This document shows, piece after piece, positions 8,438-14,871 of a stretch of 41,471 bases of DNA. The notes beneath the pieces are model-generated. The model saw nothing but the letters and a program-made list of their open reading frames with translations. It ran no database searches and had not been told where the DNA came from. The stretch is taken from the NCBI GenBank assembly GCA_025361335.1, contig JANYAK010000008.1, positions 1 to 41,471 of the forward strand, read 5' to 3'. How positions within the stretch are numbered: the first letter of the stretch is position 1; each line of letters opens with the position of its first letter. The translations under genes were made by a program, and so were the position numbers. Origin of the DNA: Coriobacteriia bacterium (GTDB lineage Bacteria; Actinomycetota; Coriobacteriia; Anaerosomatales; PALSA-660).

Positions 8438-8743
8438 GTGGTCGAATCCAAGCTTGCGCCGGTGCATCCCGGCGAAGTGCTCCTCGAAGAGTTCCTGAAG
8501 CCGCTTGCGCTGAGTCAGACGCGGCTTGCGATCAGCACCGGCGTGCCCCCTCGGCGCATCAACGAGATCGTCCTCGGTAAGCGGCGTGTCACGGCGGACA
8601 CCGCGCTGCGCTTGGCGAGATACTTCGACACCACCCCGCAGTTCTGGCTGGGACTCCAAACCGGCTACGACCTCGACGTCGCCACCGATGAGTTGGGCGA
8701 GAGGTTAGAGCTTGAGGTCCGCCCGCGGGCGAAGGCTGGGTGA
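8438..8743 (+). CDS. higA: HigA-like antitoxin, XRE-family HTH
   Basis: Antitoxin that neutralises the upstream toxin and represses the shared promoter. The 101-residue protein begins with PVHPGEVLLEEFLKPL, the VapI/HigA hallmark, followed by an XRE helix-turn-helix (about residues 22-62: SQTRLAISTGVPPRRINEIV) and the T-P-Q-F-W-L-x-L-Q segment typical of this family. GTG start at 8438 with AGGAGG at 8426-8431, far better than the earlier in-frame TTG at 8402. Toxin-first order is normal for higBA. The inverted repeat at 8103-8133 is its likely operator. Confidence 0.88.
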   Translation: MVESKLAPVHPGEVLLEEFLKPLALSQTRLAISTGVPPRRINEIVLGKRRVTADTALRLARYFDTTPQFWLGLQTGYDLDVATDELGERLELEVRPRAKAG

Positions 8744-8769
8744 GTCCGGCCGCTCCGACCGAAGCGCTA

Positions 8770-8805
8770 ACAGGGGGCGCGGCCGTCTCGCCCCGCGCCC
8801 CCTGT
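8770..8805. terminator. Bidirectional terminator-like hairpin
   Basis: A perfect 13-bp stem (ACAGGGGGCGCGG at 8770-8782 with its complement at 8793-8805) and a 10-nt loop lie between higA (+) and the convergent gene ending at 8823 (-). There is no long T-tract, as often in high-GC genomes. Confidence 0.75.
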
Positions 8806-8822
8806 GTCGTTCCCGCCGCGCT

Positions 8823-9272
8823 CTACGCGCAGAACACCCGCACGCGGTTGCCGTCGGAGGCCTGCACGTTGACCTCCATCTCGCCCAGGCTGGCGATGAG
8901 CTCCTCGATGTCCTGCGGCTTCAGGTTGTTGAAGTCTAGGAAGATGCCGGCCTCGCCCATGGACTTGTTGATCTCGTCCATGGCCGCCGGCGGGATGAGC
9001 GAGGTGAGCTTCAGGCCCGTGCGAAGCAGCGCGAGGGGGACCTTCACATCCACCTTGTCCTCGCCGCCGTCGACCTTGACGTACATGAACTTCGGCGCGC
9101 CGCCGTTCGGGTTCGGACCCGTGGGCCAGTCGGCGGACGGGTTCGGCGCCGTGGCCACGGCCGCGGGCGCCGGGGTGGGGGACCCCAGCGCGTCGAGCAG
9201 CGTCTCGGCCTCGGCCGCGGTGATCTTGCCGTCAGCCAGCATCCCCAGGATGCGCGTGCGATCTCCAGACAT
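8823..9272 (-). CDS. Small protein with N-terminal SHOCT/YvlB-N-like module
   Basis: Unknown function. The 149-residue protein has a short helical module at residues 1-28 with the pattern IL-x-ML-x-DGKIT-x-x-EAE-x-LL, as seen at the start of YvlB/LiaX-like stress proteins. A Pro/Ala linker follows (about 30-55). The C-terminal domain (about 60-149) contains KFMYVKVDGGEDKVDVKVPLALLR and a second DFNNLKPQDIEELI segment; related proteins use such a V-x-VRVPL region in envelope-stress genes. I chose the ATG at 9272 (ribosome-binding GGAG 8 nt before) over the GTG at 9281. It is the last gene of the operon headed by the DUF2089 regulator. Confidence 0.75.
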   Translation of the reverse strand: MSGDRTRILGMLADGKITAAEAETLLDALGSPTPAPAAVATAPNPSADWPTGPNPNGGAPKFMYVKVDGGEDKVDVKVPLALLRTGLKLTSLIPPAAMDEINKSMGEAGIFLDFNNLKPQDIEELIASLGEMEVNVQASDGNRVRVFCA

Positions 9273-9291
9273 GTTCCTCACTCCAATTCGG

Positions 9292-9579
9292 TCAGTAGAT
9301 CTTGACGTCGACGAGCGTGGTGGAACTGTTGACGTACGCGGATGTCCCGCGAGTGTCGGCGAGCAGGTGCATGGAGCCGATGAGCAGGAGCGTGAGGTTG
9401 TAGGCTCGAGCGCCGACCATGAGCATAGCCGCGTCCACGAGCACGGTGACGACCAGCGCCAGGAGCACGATCACCAGCAGCAGCGGCCACAGGATGAAGA
9501 AGGGGAACCAGATTCGGCGGTCGCGGGCGTTGCGCTTCTCCCAGACGTGCACATCGATGACGATCGGCGGCAGGATCAT
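9292..9579 (-). CDS. Small two-helix membrane protein, unknown
   Basis: The 95-residue protein has a charged N-terminal segment (EKRNARDRR) and two likely membrane helices (about 23-50 and 52-70). The C-terminal tail is rich in Ser and Thr. No family is recognised with certainty. The ATG at 9579 follows the upstream stop by 2 nt and has GAGG 8 nt before it, so it is translated with the DUF2089 gene. It probably works with the DUF2089 regulator and the SHOCT-like protein, as in Gram-positive clusters where a small membrane protein sits in such an operon; this is inference. Confidence 0.7.
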   Translation of the reverse strand: MILPPIVIDVHVWEKRNARDRRIWFPFFILWPLLLVIVLLALVVTVLVDAAMLMVGARAYNLTLLLIGSMHLLADTRGTSAYVNSSTTLVDVKIY

Positions 9580-9581
9580 GA

Positions 9582-9953
9582 CTATCGCCTCAGTCTCTCC
9601 GCGGCCTCTTCGGCCGTGATCGTGCCGTCTTCGAGCAGGTCGAGGATGTCAGCGCGCGCCTCGCTCGCCGGCTCGGTGTCGATCTGGACGAGCTGGAGGG
9701 CTGCGGCGATGCGGTTCAGCCGGTTCTTGATGGTGGGGTAGCTGACGCCGAACGCCTTCTCCATCTGCTTGATCGAGCCGTGGCTGCGGACGAACTCGCC
9801 GACGAAGACCTGGTCCTCGTAGCGCAGGCGAGCAAGCCGCGGCAGCTCGAACTCGCTGTCGATCTGGATGCCGCTGCCCACGAGGCGCACGCCGGTCACC
9901 ACGAAGTCGCGATCACCGGTCAGGTCCGTCAGGTCGTGCCAGTCATTGGGCAT
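9582..9953 (-). CDS. DUF2089-family HTH regulator lacking the zinc ribbon
   Basis: Putative DNA-binding regulator. The 123-residue protein matches DUF2089 in its middle: SEFELPRLARL, then FVGEFVRSHGSIKQMEKAFGVSYPTIKNRLN, the family's helix-turn-helix. Typical members begin with two CxxC pairs (a zinc ribbon) just before the EFEL segment; this protein has no cysteine at all and keeps only the spacing of that region. The C-terminus (about 102-123) is a helical module, ILDLLEDGTITAEEAAERL, nearly the same as the N-terminus of the third gene of the operon. ATG at 9953 with GGAGG 7 nt before; longer in-frame extensions run back into the promoter and are rejected. Confidence 0.8.
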   Translation of the reverse strand: MPNDWHDLTDLTGDRDFVVTGVRLVGSGIQIDSEFELPRLARLRYEDQVFVGEFVRSHGSIKQMEKAFGVSYPTIKNRLNRIAAALQLVQIDTEPASEARADILDLLEDGTITAEEAAERLRR

Positions 9954-9960
9954 TTGGGGC

Positions 9961-9983
9961 CTCCGTGATGAGGAATCACGGAG
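9961..9983. promoter_or_regulatory. Perfect dyad at DUF2089 promoter
   Basis: CTCCGTGAT (9961-9969) and ATCACGGAG (9975-9983) form a perfect 9-bp inverted repeat with a 5-bp spacer. It lies from the edge of the -10 to 8 bp before the start codon and includes part of the ribosome-binding site. The likeliest reading is an operator for the DUF2089 protein itself. If it is transcribed whole, it could also hide the ribosome-binding site in a hairpin. Confidence 0.55.
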
Positions 9984-10012
9984 AGTATGGGGCCGAAGTA
10001 GAAGAATGTCAA
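9984..10012 (-). promoter_or_regulatory. Promoter of DUF2089 operon
   Basis: Reading the minus strand, TTGACA (10012-10007) is followed after 17 bp by CATACT (9989-9984). The -35 is perfect and the -10 matches four of six consensus positions. Transcription would start near 9977, inside the dyad. Confidence 0.65.
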
Positions 10013-10219
10013 TTGTGGACTTGATAAAGTCAAGATTGAACCCGGGCATCCCTGACCTCAGGCCAGCCGCCTTGCCCGCCGCAGTGTCGTTGGCGGTGCT
10101 GGCCTGGACCAGCGCGGCTCTGCGGAGTAGAGCGCCGGCTGACAGTGCGGCTGGCGCGGACGGAAGCGCAGCCGTAGGATTCGACGGGGGGCGGCTGTCC
10201 AACGAGGGGGTCGGGGCAG

Positions 10220-10423
10220 ATGTTCGAGCGTCGGGTTCGTCGGCTCGGGTTCCGGTCCGGGGTCGGGACCGGCATCGTCTTCGCGGCACTGATCGCGAGC
10301 GTCGGCTACTGTCTCTGCCCGGTGGCCTCTCCGGACGGCAAGTACATGTTCTTCCTCAGCAGTCCGCAGAGCGTCTCTTGGGTGACGACCGACTTCCTGA
10401 CCGAGCTGAAGCCGGCGCCGTAG
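10220..10423 (+). CDS. Possible small membrane protein
   Basis: A 67-residue ORF with a basic N-terminus and one hydrophobic helix (about 17-34) containing YCLC, then a short polar tail. There is a G-rich stretch before the ATG but no clear ribosome-binding site. No family is recognised. It may be a real small gene or chance; codon composition in a GC-rich region is little help at this length. The 200 bp before it hold the divergent DUF2089 promoter and nothing else that I can identify. Confidence 0.35.
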   Translation: MFERRVRRLGFRSGVGTGIVFAALIASVGYCLCPVASPDGKYMFFLSSPQSVSWVTTDFLTELKPAP

Positions 10424-10570
10424 CGGCGCACTGGGGATGCAGTCGCGCGGAGGGTCACCGGCCGTCGCGCGGGCGCGTTCGGGCGTCATCCTTGGCGCGG
10501 GATGCGTTGGGTGACCAGGGGGTGGCACCGTCGAATTTCGGGCCGCCACCTTGAAGAAGGGAGTCGCCCC

Positions 10571-11086
10571 ATGGGACCCGCATACGCAGAGCGGACGCTA
10601 TGCACGCGCACGACGCCGACCGGAACCCGCCAAGAGCGTCGCCGCTTCGCGGTGATCGCCGTGGGCATCGTGGTGGGCCTGCTCGTCCTTCTCGCCACCG
10701 GCGCCTACCTGCGCGCGTCGGGGGAGTACCGCGCGAGCGCCGACCCGGGCACCTCCGTGGCTTCCAGGCTGGCAGCCGCCGATGCCGCCGAGGCGCTATG
10801 GCCGTTCTCCAGCGCCTTCCGTGTTCGGGCTATCACCCTGCGGGGCCTTTCACTGGTCGACGACGGTGACATCCTGGGCGCGTATGACGTGCTTCACGCC
10901 GAGTACGTCCGTGAAGCCATCGCGGGTCGCTTCGTGCCGGAGCTCGTCGCTGCGCACGCGGCCGTGTACCAGACGTACTTCGATGCCAGCTATCGCACCG
11001 CGCACGTGATGCATGGCAAGGAGCAACCGAATGGCACCATCAGGCCCGAGGACGTCCAGCACTTCCCCCGGTCGACGCGCAAATAG
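10571..11086 (+). CDS. Single-pass membrane protein of unknown function
   Basis: Not recognised. The 171-residue protein has a basic N-terminal region, one transmembrane helix (about 27-45) and an extracytoplasmic alpha-helical part of about 120 residues that looks like two or three TPR-like helix pairs (for example LWPFSSAFRVRAITLRGLSLVDDGDILGAYD in pieces). I chose the ATG at 10571 because AAGAAGGGAG lies about 8 nt before it; the frame is open back to 10502. It stands alone between two unrelated promoters. Confidence 0.6.
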   Translation: MGPAYAERTLCTRTTPTGTRQERRRFAVIAVGIVVGLLVLLATGAYLRASGEYRASADPGTSVASRLAAADAAEALWPFSSAFRVRAITLRGLSLVDDGDILGAYDVLHAEYVREAIAGRFVPELVAAHAAVYQTYFDASYRTAHVMHGKEQPNGTIRPEDVQHFPRSTRK

Positions 11087-11123
11087 GCGGTCCTTACCGC
11101 GGCGTTCTCCTGCTCCCCTTCGC

Positions 11124-11178
11124 TTGACACCCCCGCGACCGAGTACTATACGTAGTGGTGTATTACACTATGCGTAGT
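11124..11178 (+). promoter_or_regulatory. Promoter with two tandem dyad operators
   Basis: TTGACA (11124-11129), 17 bp, then TATACG (11147-11152) form a strong promoter for the phasin-like/AarF operon. Two 12-bp repeats, ACTATACGTAGT (11145-11156) and ACTATGCGTAGT (11167-11178), each with the dyad ACTA-N4-TAGT, are spaced 22 bp apart, two helical turns. The first overlaps the -10 and the second lies about 10 bp past the expected start point, so two repressor dimers could bind on one face of the DNA. Confidence 0.7.
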
Positions 11179-11238
11179 ACCGAACGCGAGCCGGGACCGG
11201 CTCGCGGCGGGGGGACCTGAGAGGGGAGCGGATCAGTC

Positions 11239-11595
11239 ATGGCCACCGACGACGTCATGCGATTCTTCGCACTGTGGATGCTCACGCACGAGACCGCCGA
11301 CGAGGGATTGAAGGCCGCGGTCGCGCGCGGAGAGGACTCCGGCCCCGCCGGGATGGAAGGGGGCCCCGACGCGTTCGTCGACGGGCTGGCCGCCATGGTC
11401 GCCGCGGAGAAGGACAAGCTGAAGGCCGAGCTTGCAGCCGGCTCCGTCGAGCGCCCCAGCGCCGACGAGCAGAAGCTGGCGTTGGAGGAGTTGCGCTTCG
11501 AGGTCGCCGAGATGCGTGGCCGCATGGACGCCCTCACTGGCGCGGTCGAGACGGTGTTGGCCAAGCTGGACGCCTCGGCGCCCGTCAAGGGCTAG
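11239..11595 (+). CDS. Phasin-like coiled-coil protein
   Basis: The 118-residue soluble protein is mostly helical. Its N-terminus (MRFFALWMLTHETADEGLKAAV) and the long C-terminal coiled coil (about 70-112) resemble the short phasin-like proteins often encoded just before AarF/UbiB kinases in Gram-positives. Family members are called PHA-granule regulators by similarity, but no PHA synthase is present in this window, so that role is not supported here. It is the first gene after the tandem-dyad promoter and ends 9 nt before the kinase gene, so the two very likely act together. Confidence 0.7.
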   Translation: MATDDVMRFFALWMLTHETADEGLKAAVARGEDSGPAGMEGGPDAFVDGLAAMVAAEKDKLKAELAAGSVERPSADEQKLALEELRFEVAEMRGRMDALTGAVETVLAKLDASAPVKG

Positions 11596-11604
11596 GGGCG
11601 CCCC

Positions 11605-12951
11605 GTGTCCGCGCGTTCGCGCCGGATAACCGGAGTGCTCGCGAAGCATTGGGTGCTCGGGGCGTTCCGATCGGGCCTCGGTCTCTCGCCGCGACGCTGC
11701 ACCATCTTCGCCCGGGAGTGGCGCGCCGCGTTCGCGGAGCTGGGCCCCGCGTTCATCAAGCTCGGCCAGCTCATCTCGGTTCGACCCGACGAGTTCGGGC
11801 GCGAGCTCGTGGCCGAGATGACCGCCATGCAGGATGCGGTGCCGGCGCTGCCGGCCGAGGCCATACGTAGCGTCATCTTCGACGAATTCGGCCGAACCCC
11901 CGAGGCCCTGTTCGCCACGTTCGACGACACGCCCATCGCATCGGCTTCGATCGCCCAGGTCCACGGTGCCACGCTGCGCGCGGACGTGCGTCCCGTGTGG
12001 GGCGCGGTGATGCCCGCCGGCACCCAGGTGGTCGTCAAGGTGGTCCGGCCGGGCGCGGCCGACGCGATCCTGGCGGACATGGTCGAAGCGCGCCGTCTGG
12101 TCGGGCGCTTCGGCGGCCTGTTGCGCGGCTTCGACGCGATGAAGCTCATCGGGGAGTTCGACGCCTCGGTCCGCCGCGAGCTCGATCTGCGCACCGAGGC
12201 CAGGATCGCCGATCGCTTCGCGTTCGATTTCCGCGAGGATCCCCAGATCGAGATCCCGCGCATCTGCTGGTCGTTCACCACGCGTCGGGTCGTCACCATG
12301 GAGCGCGTGATCGGCTGGCGCCTCACCGACCTGGACGAGGCCGCGCGTGCCGGGATCGATTCGAAGGCGTTGGCCATCTACGGCGCCACCGCGTTCATGC
12401 GCCAGGTGATGGTCTACGGCCGCTACCACGCCGACCTCCATCCCGCGAACCTGTTCGTCACGCCGCGCAACACCATCGCCTACCTGGACTTCGGGATCGT
12501 GGGCCACCTCACGAAGGATGAGCGCGAGAGTATCGCCCAGGTGCTCGCCGGTCTGGCGTATCGCGATGCGGACCGGGCGCTGCGCTACAGCCGTCGGCTC
12601 GGTGTCGAGGTCCCTCCGGACAAGGTCGACGTGGTGCGCCGCGAGTTGGGAACTCTCCTCGACAGCATGTTCGACCCCGGGGGATCGAAGGAGTTCCGTC
12701 ACTTCGGCCTGGGCTTCATCTCGCTGTTGCGGCGCCACCACATCGACATACCCAGCGGGTACGGTCTGCTCGTGAAGTCGCTGGCCACGGTCGAGGGATG
12801 CGCGCGCGGCCTCTACCCCGACATCGACATCATCGACACCGCCCGACCGTTCGTGACCCGCCTGCTGTCGGACTCGTTCGGCAAGCCGGAGCGCATCGAA
12901 GAGAGGCTCAACGCGGCGATCCACGCGGCCCTGCGAGAGCTCGTCGCGTAG
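11605..12951 (+). CDS. AarF/UbiB/ABC1-family atypical kinase
   Basis: Member of the protein-kinase-like UbiB family, which in other organisms supports isoprenoid-quinone metabolism or lipid trafficking. The 448-residue protein has all the signature motifs: KxGQ (K52-Q55, IKLGQLISVRPDEFG), the Ala-rich loop IASASIAQVHGA, the nucleotide-binding lysine in VVVKVVRPG, the HxDxHPxN motif HADLHPANLF and DFG in YLDFGIVG. The C-terminus lacks an obvious transmembrane anchor, unlike many UbiB proteins. GTG start 9 nt after the phasin-like gene. The substrate is unknown, and the family is only recently understood to act as ATPases. Confidence 0.9.
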   Translation: MSARSRRITGVLAKHWVLGAFRSGLGLSPRRCTIFAREWRAAFAELGPAFIKLGQLISVRPDEFGRELVAEMTAMQDAVPALPAEAIRSVIFDEFGRTPEALFATFDDTPIASASIAQVHGATLRADVRPVWGAVMPAGTQVVVKVVRPGAADAILADMVEARRLVGRFGGLLRGFDAMKLIGEFDASVRRELDLRTEARIADRFAFDFREDPQIEIPRICWSFTTRRVVTMERVIGWRLTDLDEAARAGIDSKALAIYGATAFMRQVMVYGRYHADLHPANLFVTPRNTIAYLDFGIVGHLTKDERESIAQVLAGLAYRDADRALRYSRRLGVEVPPDKVDVVRRELGTLLDSMFDPGGSKEFRHFGLGFISLLRRHHIDIPSGYGLLVKSLATVEGCARGLYPDIDIIDTARPFVTRLLSDSFGKPERIEERLNAAIHAALRELVA

Positions 12952-13117
12952 TCGTCGCGCTGACTTGCCGCCGGGTATACACTCCAGGTGTGCCGACTAT
13001 GTAGCCCGTGGTTACAAGGCCGGCGGAGAGAAGAGGATCCCGCGCGAACGCCCCGGCAGGCGTCGCGCGGCGGGAGCGTCGCGGTCCCGCGGCCCCCGAC
13101 CGGGAAGGGGATCGAAG

Positions 13118-13882
13118 ATGAGGCTCGAAGGCAAGGTGGCGATCATCACGGGAGCGGGTTCCGGCATGGGCCGCGCGATGGCGAACCTGTTCGCCAAGGA
13201 GGGCGCCAAGCTCGTCGTCGGCGAGTGGCACCAGGAGACCCTCGACGAGGTCGTGGCCGAGGTCAAGGCCGCGGGCGGCGAGATTCTCGGTGTGCAGGGA
13301 AACGTGGCCGAGCAGGTCGACTGCGCCATGATGGTGGACGCGGCGATGAACGCCTACGGCCGTATCGACGCCCTGTGCAACAACGCGGGCGTCATGGACC
13401 AGTTCGCAGGCGTGGCCGAGATGGACGACGCGATCTTCGATCGCTGCATGGCGGTCAACGTGAAGGGCCCGGTCAACCTGAGCCGGCTCGTCATCCCGAT
13501 CATGAAGAAGCAGGGTGCGGGCGCGATCGTGAACAGCGCTTCGGCCGCCGGCATGGGCGGCGCGTCCGCCGGTGCGGCGTACACGATGTCGAAGCACGCG
13601 GTCATCGGGCTCACGAAGAACACCGCGTTCCGCTACGCCAAGGAGGGCATCCGCTGCAACGCGATGGTCATCGGCGCCGTGAACACGAACATCATGGCCA
13701 GCGTCGACCAGTCCAAGATGGATATGGAGGCGCTCGGCGTCATGGGCCCGTGGCACGCCCTGTCGCCCGGCACCCTCGAGCCGATCGACGTCGCGAGGCT
13801 CGCGCTGTTCCTCGCGTCAGACGAGGCATCGGCTATCAACGGAGCGACCGTCAACGTCGACAAGGGTTGGGGCGCGGTGTAA
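13118..13882 (+). CDS. Short-chain dehydrogenase/reductase
   Basis: NAD(P)-dependent oxidoreductase of the classical SDR family; substrate unknown. The 254-residue protein has the cofactor motif TGAGSGMG (about residues 11-18), NNAG, and the catalytic Ser, Tyr and Lys in NSASAAG and YTMSK. The C-terminus INGATVNVDKGWGAV is typical of the classical group. I start it at the ATG at 13118, after an AAGGGG-containing ribosome-binding region; the open frame extends 51 codons upstream but that stretch is Arg/Gly-rich and not SDR-like. It is monocistronic and convergent with larE. Confidence 0.9.
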   Translation: MRLEGKVAIITGAGSGMGRAMANLFAKEGAKLVVGEWHQETLDEVVAEVKAAGGEILGVQGNVAEQVDCAMMVDAAMNAYGRIDALCNNAGVMDQFAGVAEMDDAIFDRCMAVNVKGPVNLSRLVIPIMKKQGAGAIVNSASAAGMGGASAGAAYTMSKHAVIGLTKNTAFRYAKEGIRCNAMVIGAVNTNIMASVDQSKMDMEALGVMGPWHALSPGTLEPIDVARLALFLASDEASAINGATVNVDKGWGAV

Positions 13883-13896
13883 GCGACACGAGGCGG

Positions 13897-13927
13897 GGAG
13901 CCGCTCGAGCGTCAGCCGAGCGGCTCC
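13897..13927. terminator. Shared terminator hairpin, SDR / larE
   Basis: A perfect 11-bp inverted repeat (GGAGCCGCTCG at 13897-13907, complement at 13917-13927) with a 9-nt loop lies between the convergent genes and straddles the larE stop codon (13912-13914). No T-tract. Confidence 0.65.
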
Positions 13928-14742
13928 GTCTCCGCTTCACCCAACGTCTCGTTGAGCGAGCCGCTGCGGTAGCCTTCGAGGTCCTGGGCCACGTACGCGA
14001 AGCCAGCTTCGTGGAGCGCCTGCGCGACATGACCGCGCAGCTCCCACGCCTGCTGCATCTCGTCGGGCTCGACTTCGAGGCGCGCGACCTCGCCGTGAGC
14101 GCGGACGCGGAACTGGCGCAGGCCCAGAGCCCGCAGGGACTCCTCGGCGGCGCCCACCTGCGCCAGCCTGGCTTCGGTGATCTCGTCGCCGTACGGGAAG
14201 CGTGAGGCGAGGCAGGCCATCGACGGCTTGTTCCAGTTCGGCAGGCCCAACATCCGGGACACCTGCCGGATGTCGTCCTTGCACATCCCCGCATCTTGGA
14301 GCGGGCTGACCACGTCGTATTCTCCCGCAGCACGGCGTCCCGGTCGGTGATCGCCCAGGTCGTCCGCGTTCGAGCCGTCCGCCACATGCTTGAGCCCGCG
14401 CGAGCGCGCGACGGTCCTCAGCAGGCCGAACAGCTCGCTCTTGCAGTAGTAGCAGCGGTCCGAGGGGTTCGCCCGGAAGCGGGGGTCGGCCAGCTCATGG
14501 GTGTCGACCTCGTGCAGCCGCAATCCCAGCTGAGACGCGGTGAGCCGGGCCGCCTCCACCTCGCTCATCGGGTAGGTGTCCGAGGTCGCGAGCACAGCGA
14601 GCGTGGCGTCGCCCAGGACCGCGTGCGACGCCACCGCCAGCAGGGTGGAGTCCACTCCGCCGGAGTATGCGACCAGAACGCTGCCCAGGTTCGACAGGCG
14701 CGCGCACAGCAGGTCGTATTTCTCGGCAGGGGTCGAGGGCAT
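13912..14742 (-). CDS. larE: LarE-type ATP-pyrophosphatase sulfur transferase
   Basis: LarE supplies sulfur to a carboxylated pyridine precursor in making the nickel-pincer nucleotide cofactor of lactate racemase. The 276-residue protein has the PP-loop SGGVDST (about residues 27-33), the GSNADD motif that follows in the family, and a C-terminal ASRFPYG block. It has a CYYC pair (about 97-100) and a Cys in ACLASR; in part of the family a three-Cys set holds a [4Fe-4S] cluster and allows multiple turnovers instead of sacrificing a Cys. That reading is inference. No larA, larB or larC gene is in this window. The ATG is preceded by a weak GGAG. Confidence 0.88.
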   Translation of the reverse strand: MPSTPAEKYDLLCARLSNLGSVLVAYSGGVDSTLLAVASHAVLGDATLAVLATSDTYPMSEVEAARLTASQLGLRLHEVDTHELADPRFRANPSDRCYYCKSELFGLLRTVARSRGLKHVADGSNADDLGDHRPGRRAAGEYDVVSPLQDAGMCKDDIRQVSRMLGLPNWNKPSMACLASRFPYGDEITEARLAQVGAAEESLRALGLRQFRVRAHGEVARLEVEPDEMQQAWELRGHVAQALHEAGFAYVAQDLEGYRSGSLNETLGEAETEPLG

Positions 14743-14771
14743 GGGACTCCGGGTCGCTTCGGTGAAGGCCG

Positions 14772-14777
14772 ATTATA
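14772..14777 (-). promoter_or_regulatory. -10 element of larE promoter
   Basis: The minus strand reads a perfect TATAAT here, about 30 nt before the larE ATG. No convincing -35 lies at 16-18 bp, so it may need an activator. Confidence 0.45.
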
Positions 14778-14871
14778 GCGCTCGCGCGTACGGTGGCGTG
14801 GGTGCGGGGGCTTGCACGGGCATAGTCGTGACGAACGGACGCGTCCGACCCCGGATCCGGGAGGTTCCCCC

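Noticed and set aside
10021-10032. TTGATAAAGTCA, resembling TTGACAAAGTCA at 41339-41350
   Set aside because: A 12-base near match of promoter-like sequence can occur by chance; the contexts are unrelated.
12952-13117. N-terminal extension of the SDR, and TATACA at about 12977 as its -10
   Set aside because: The extension is Arg/Gly-rich and unlike SDRs; no -35 at suitable distance from the TATACA, so I do not call a promoter.
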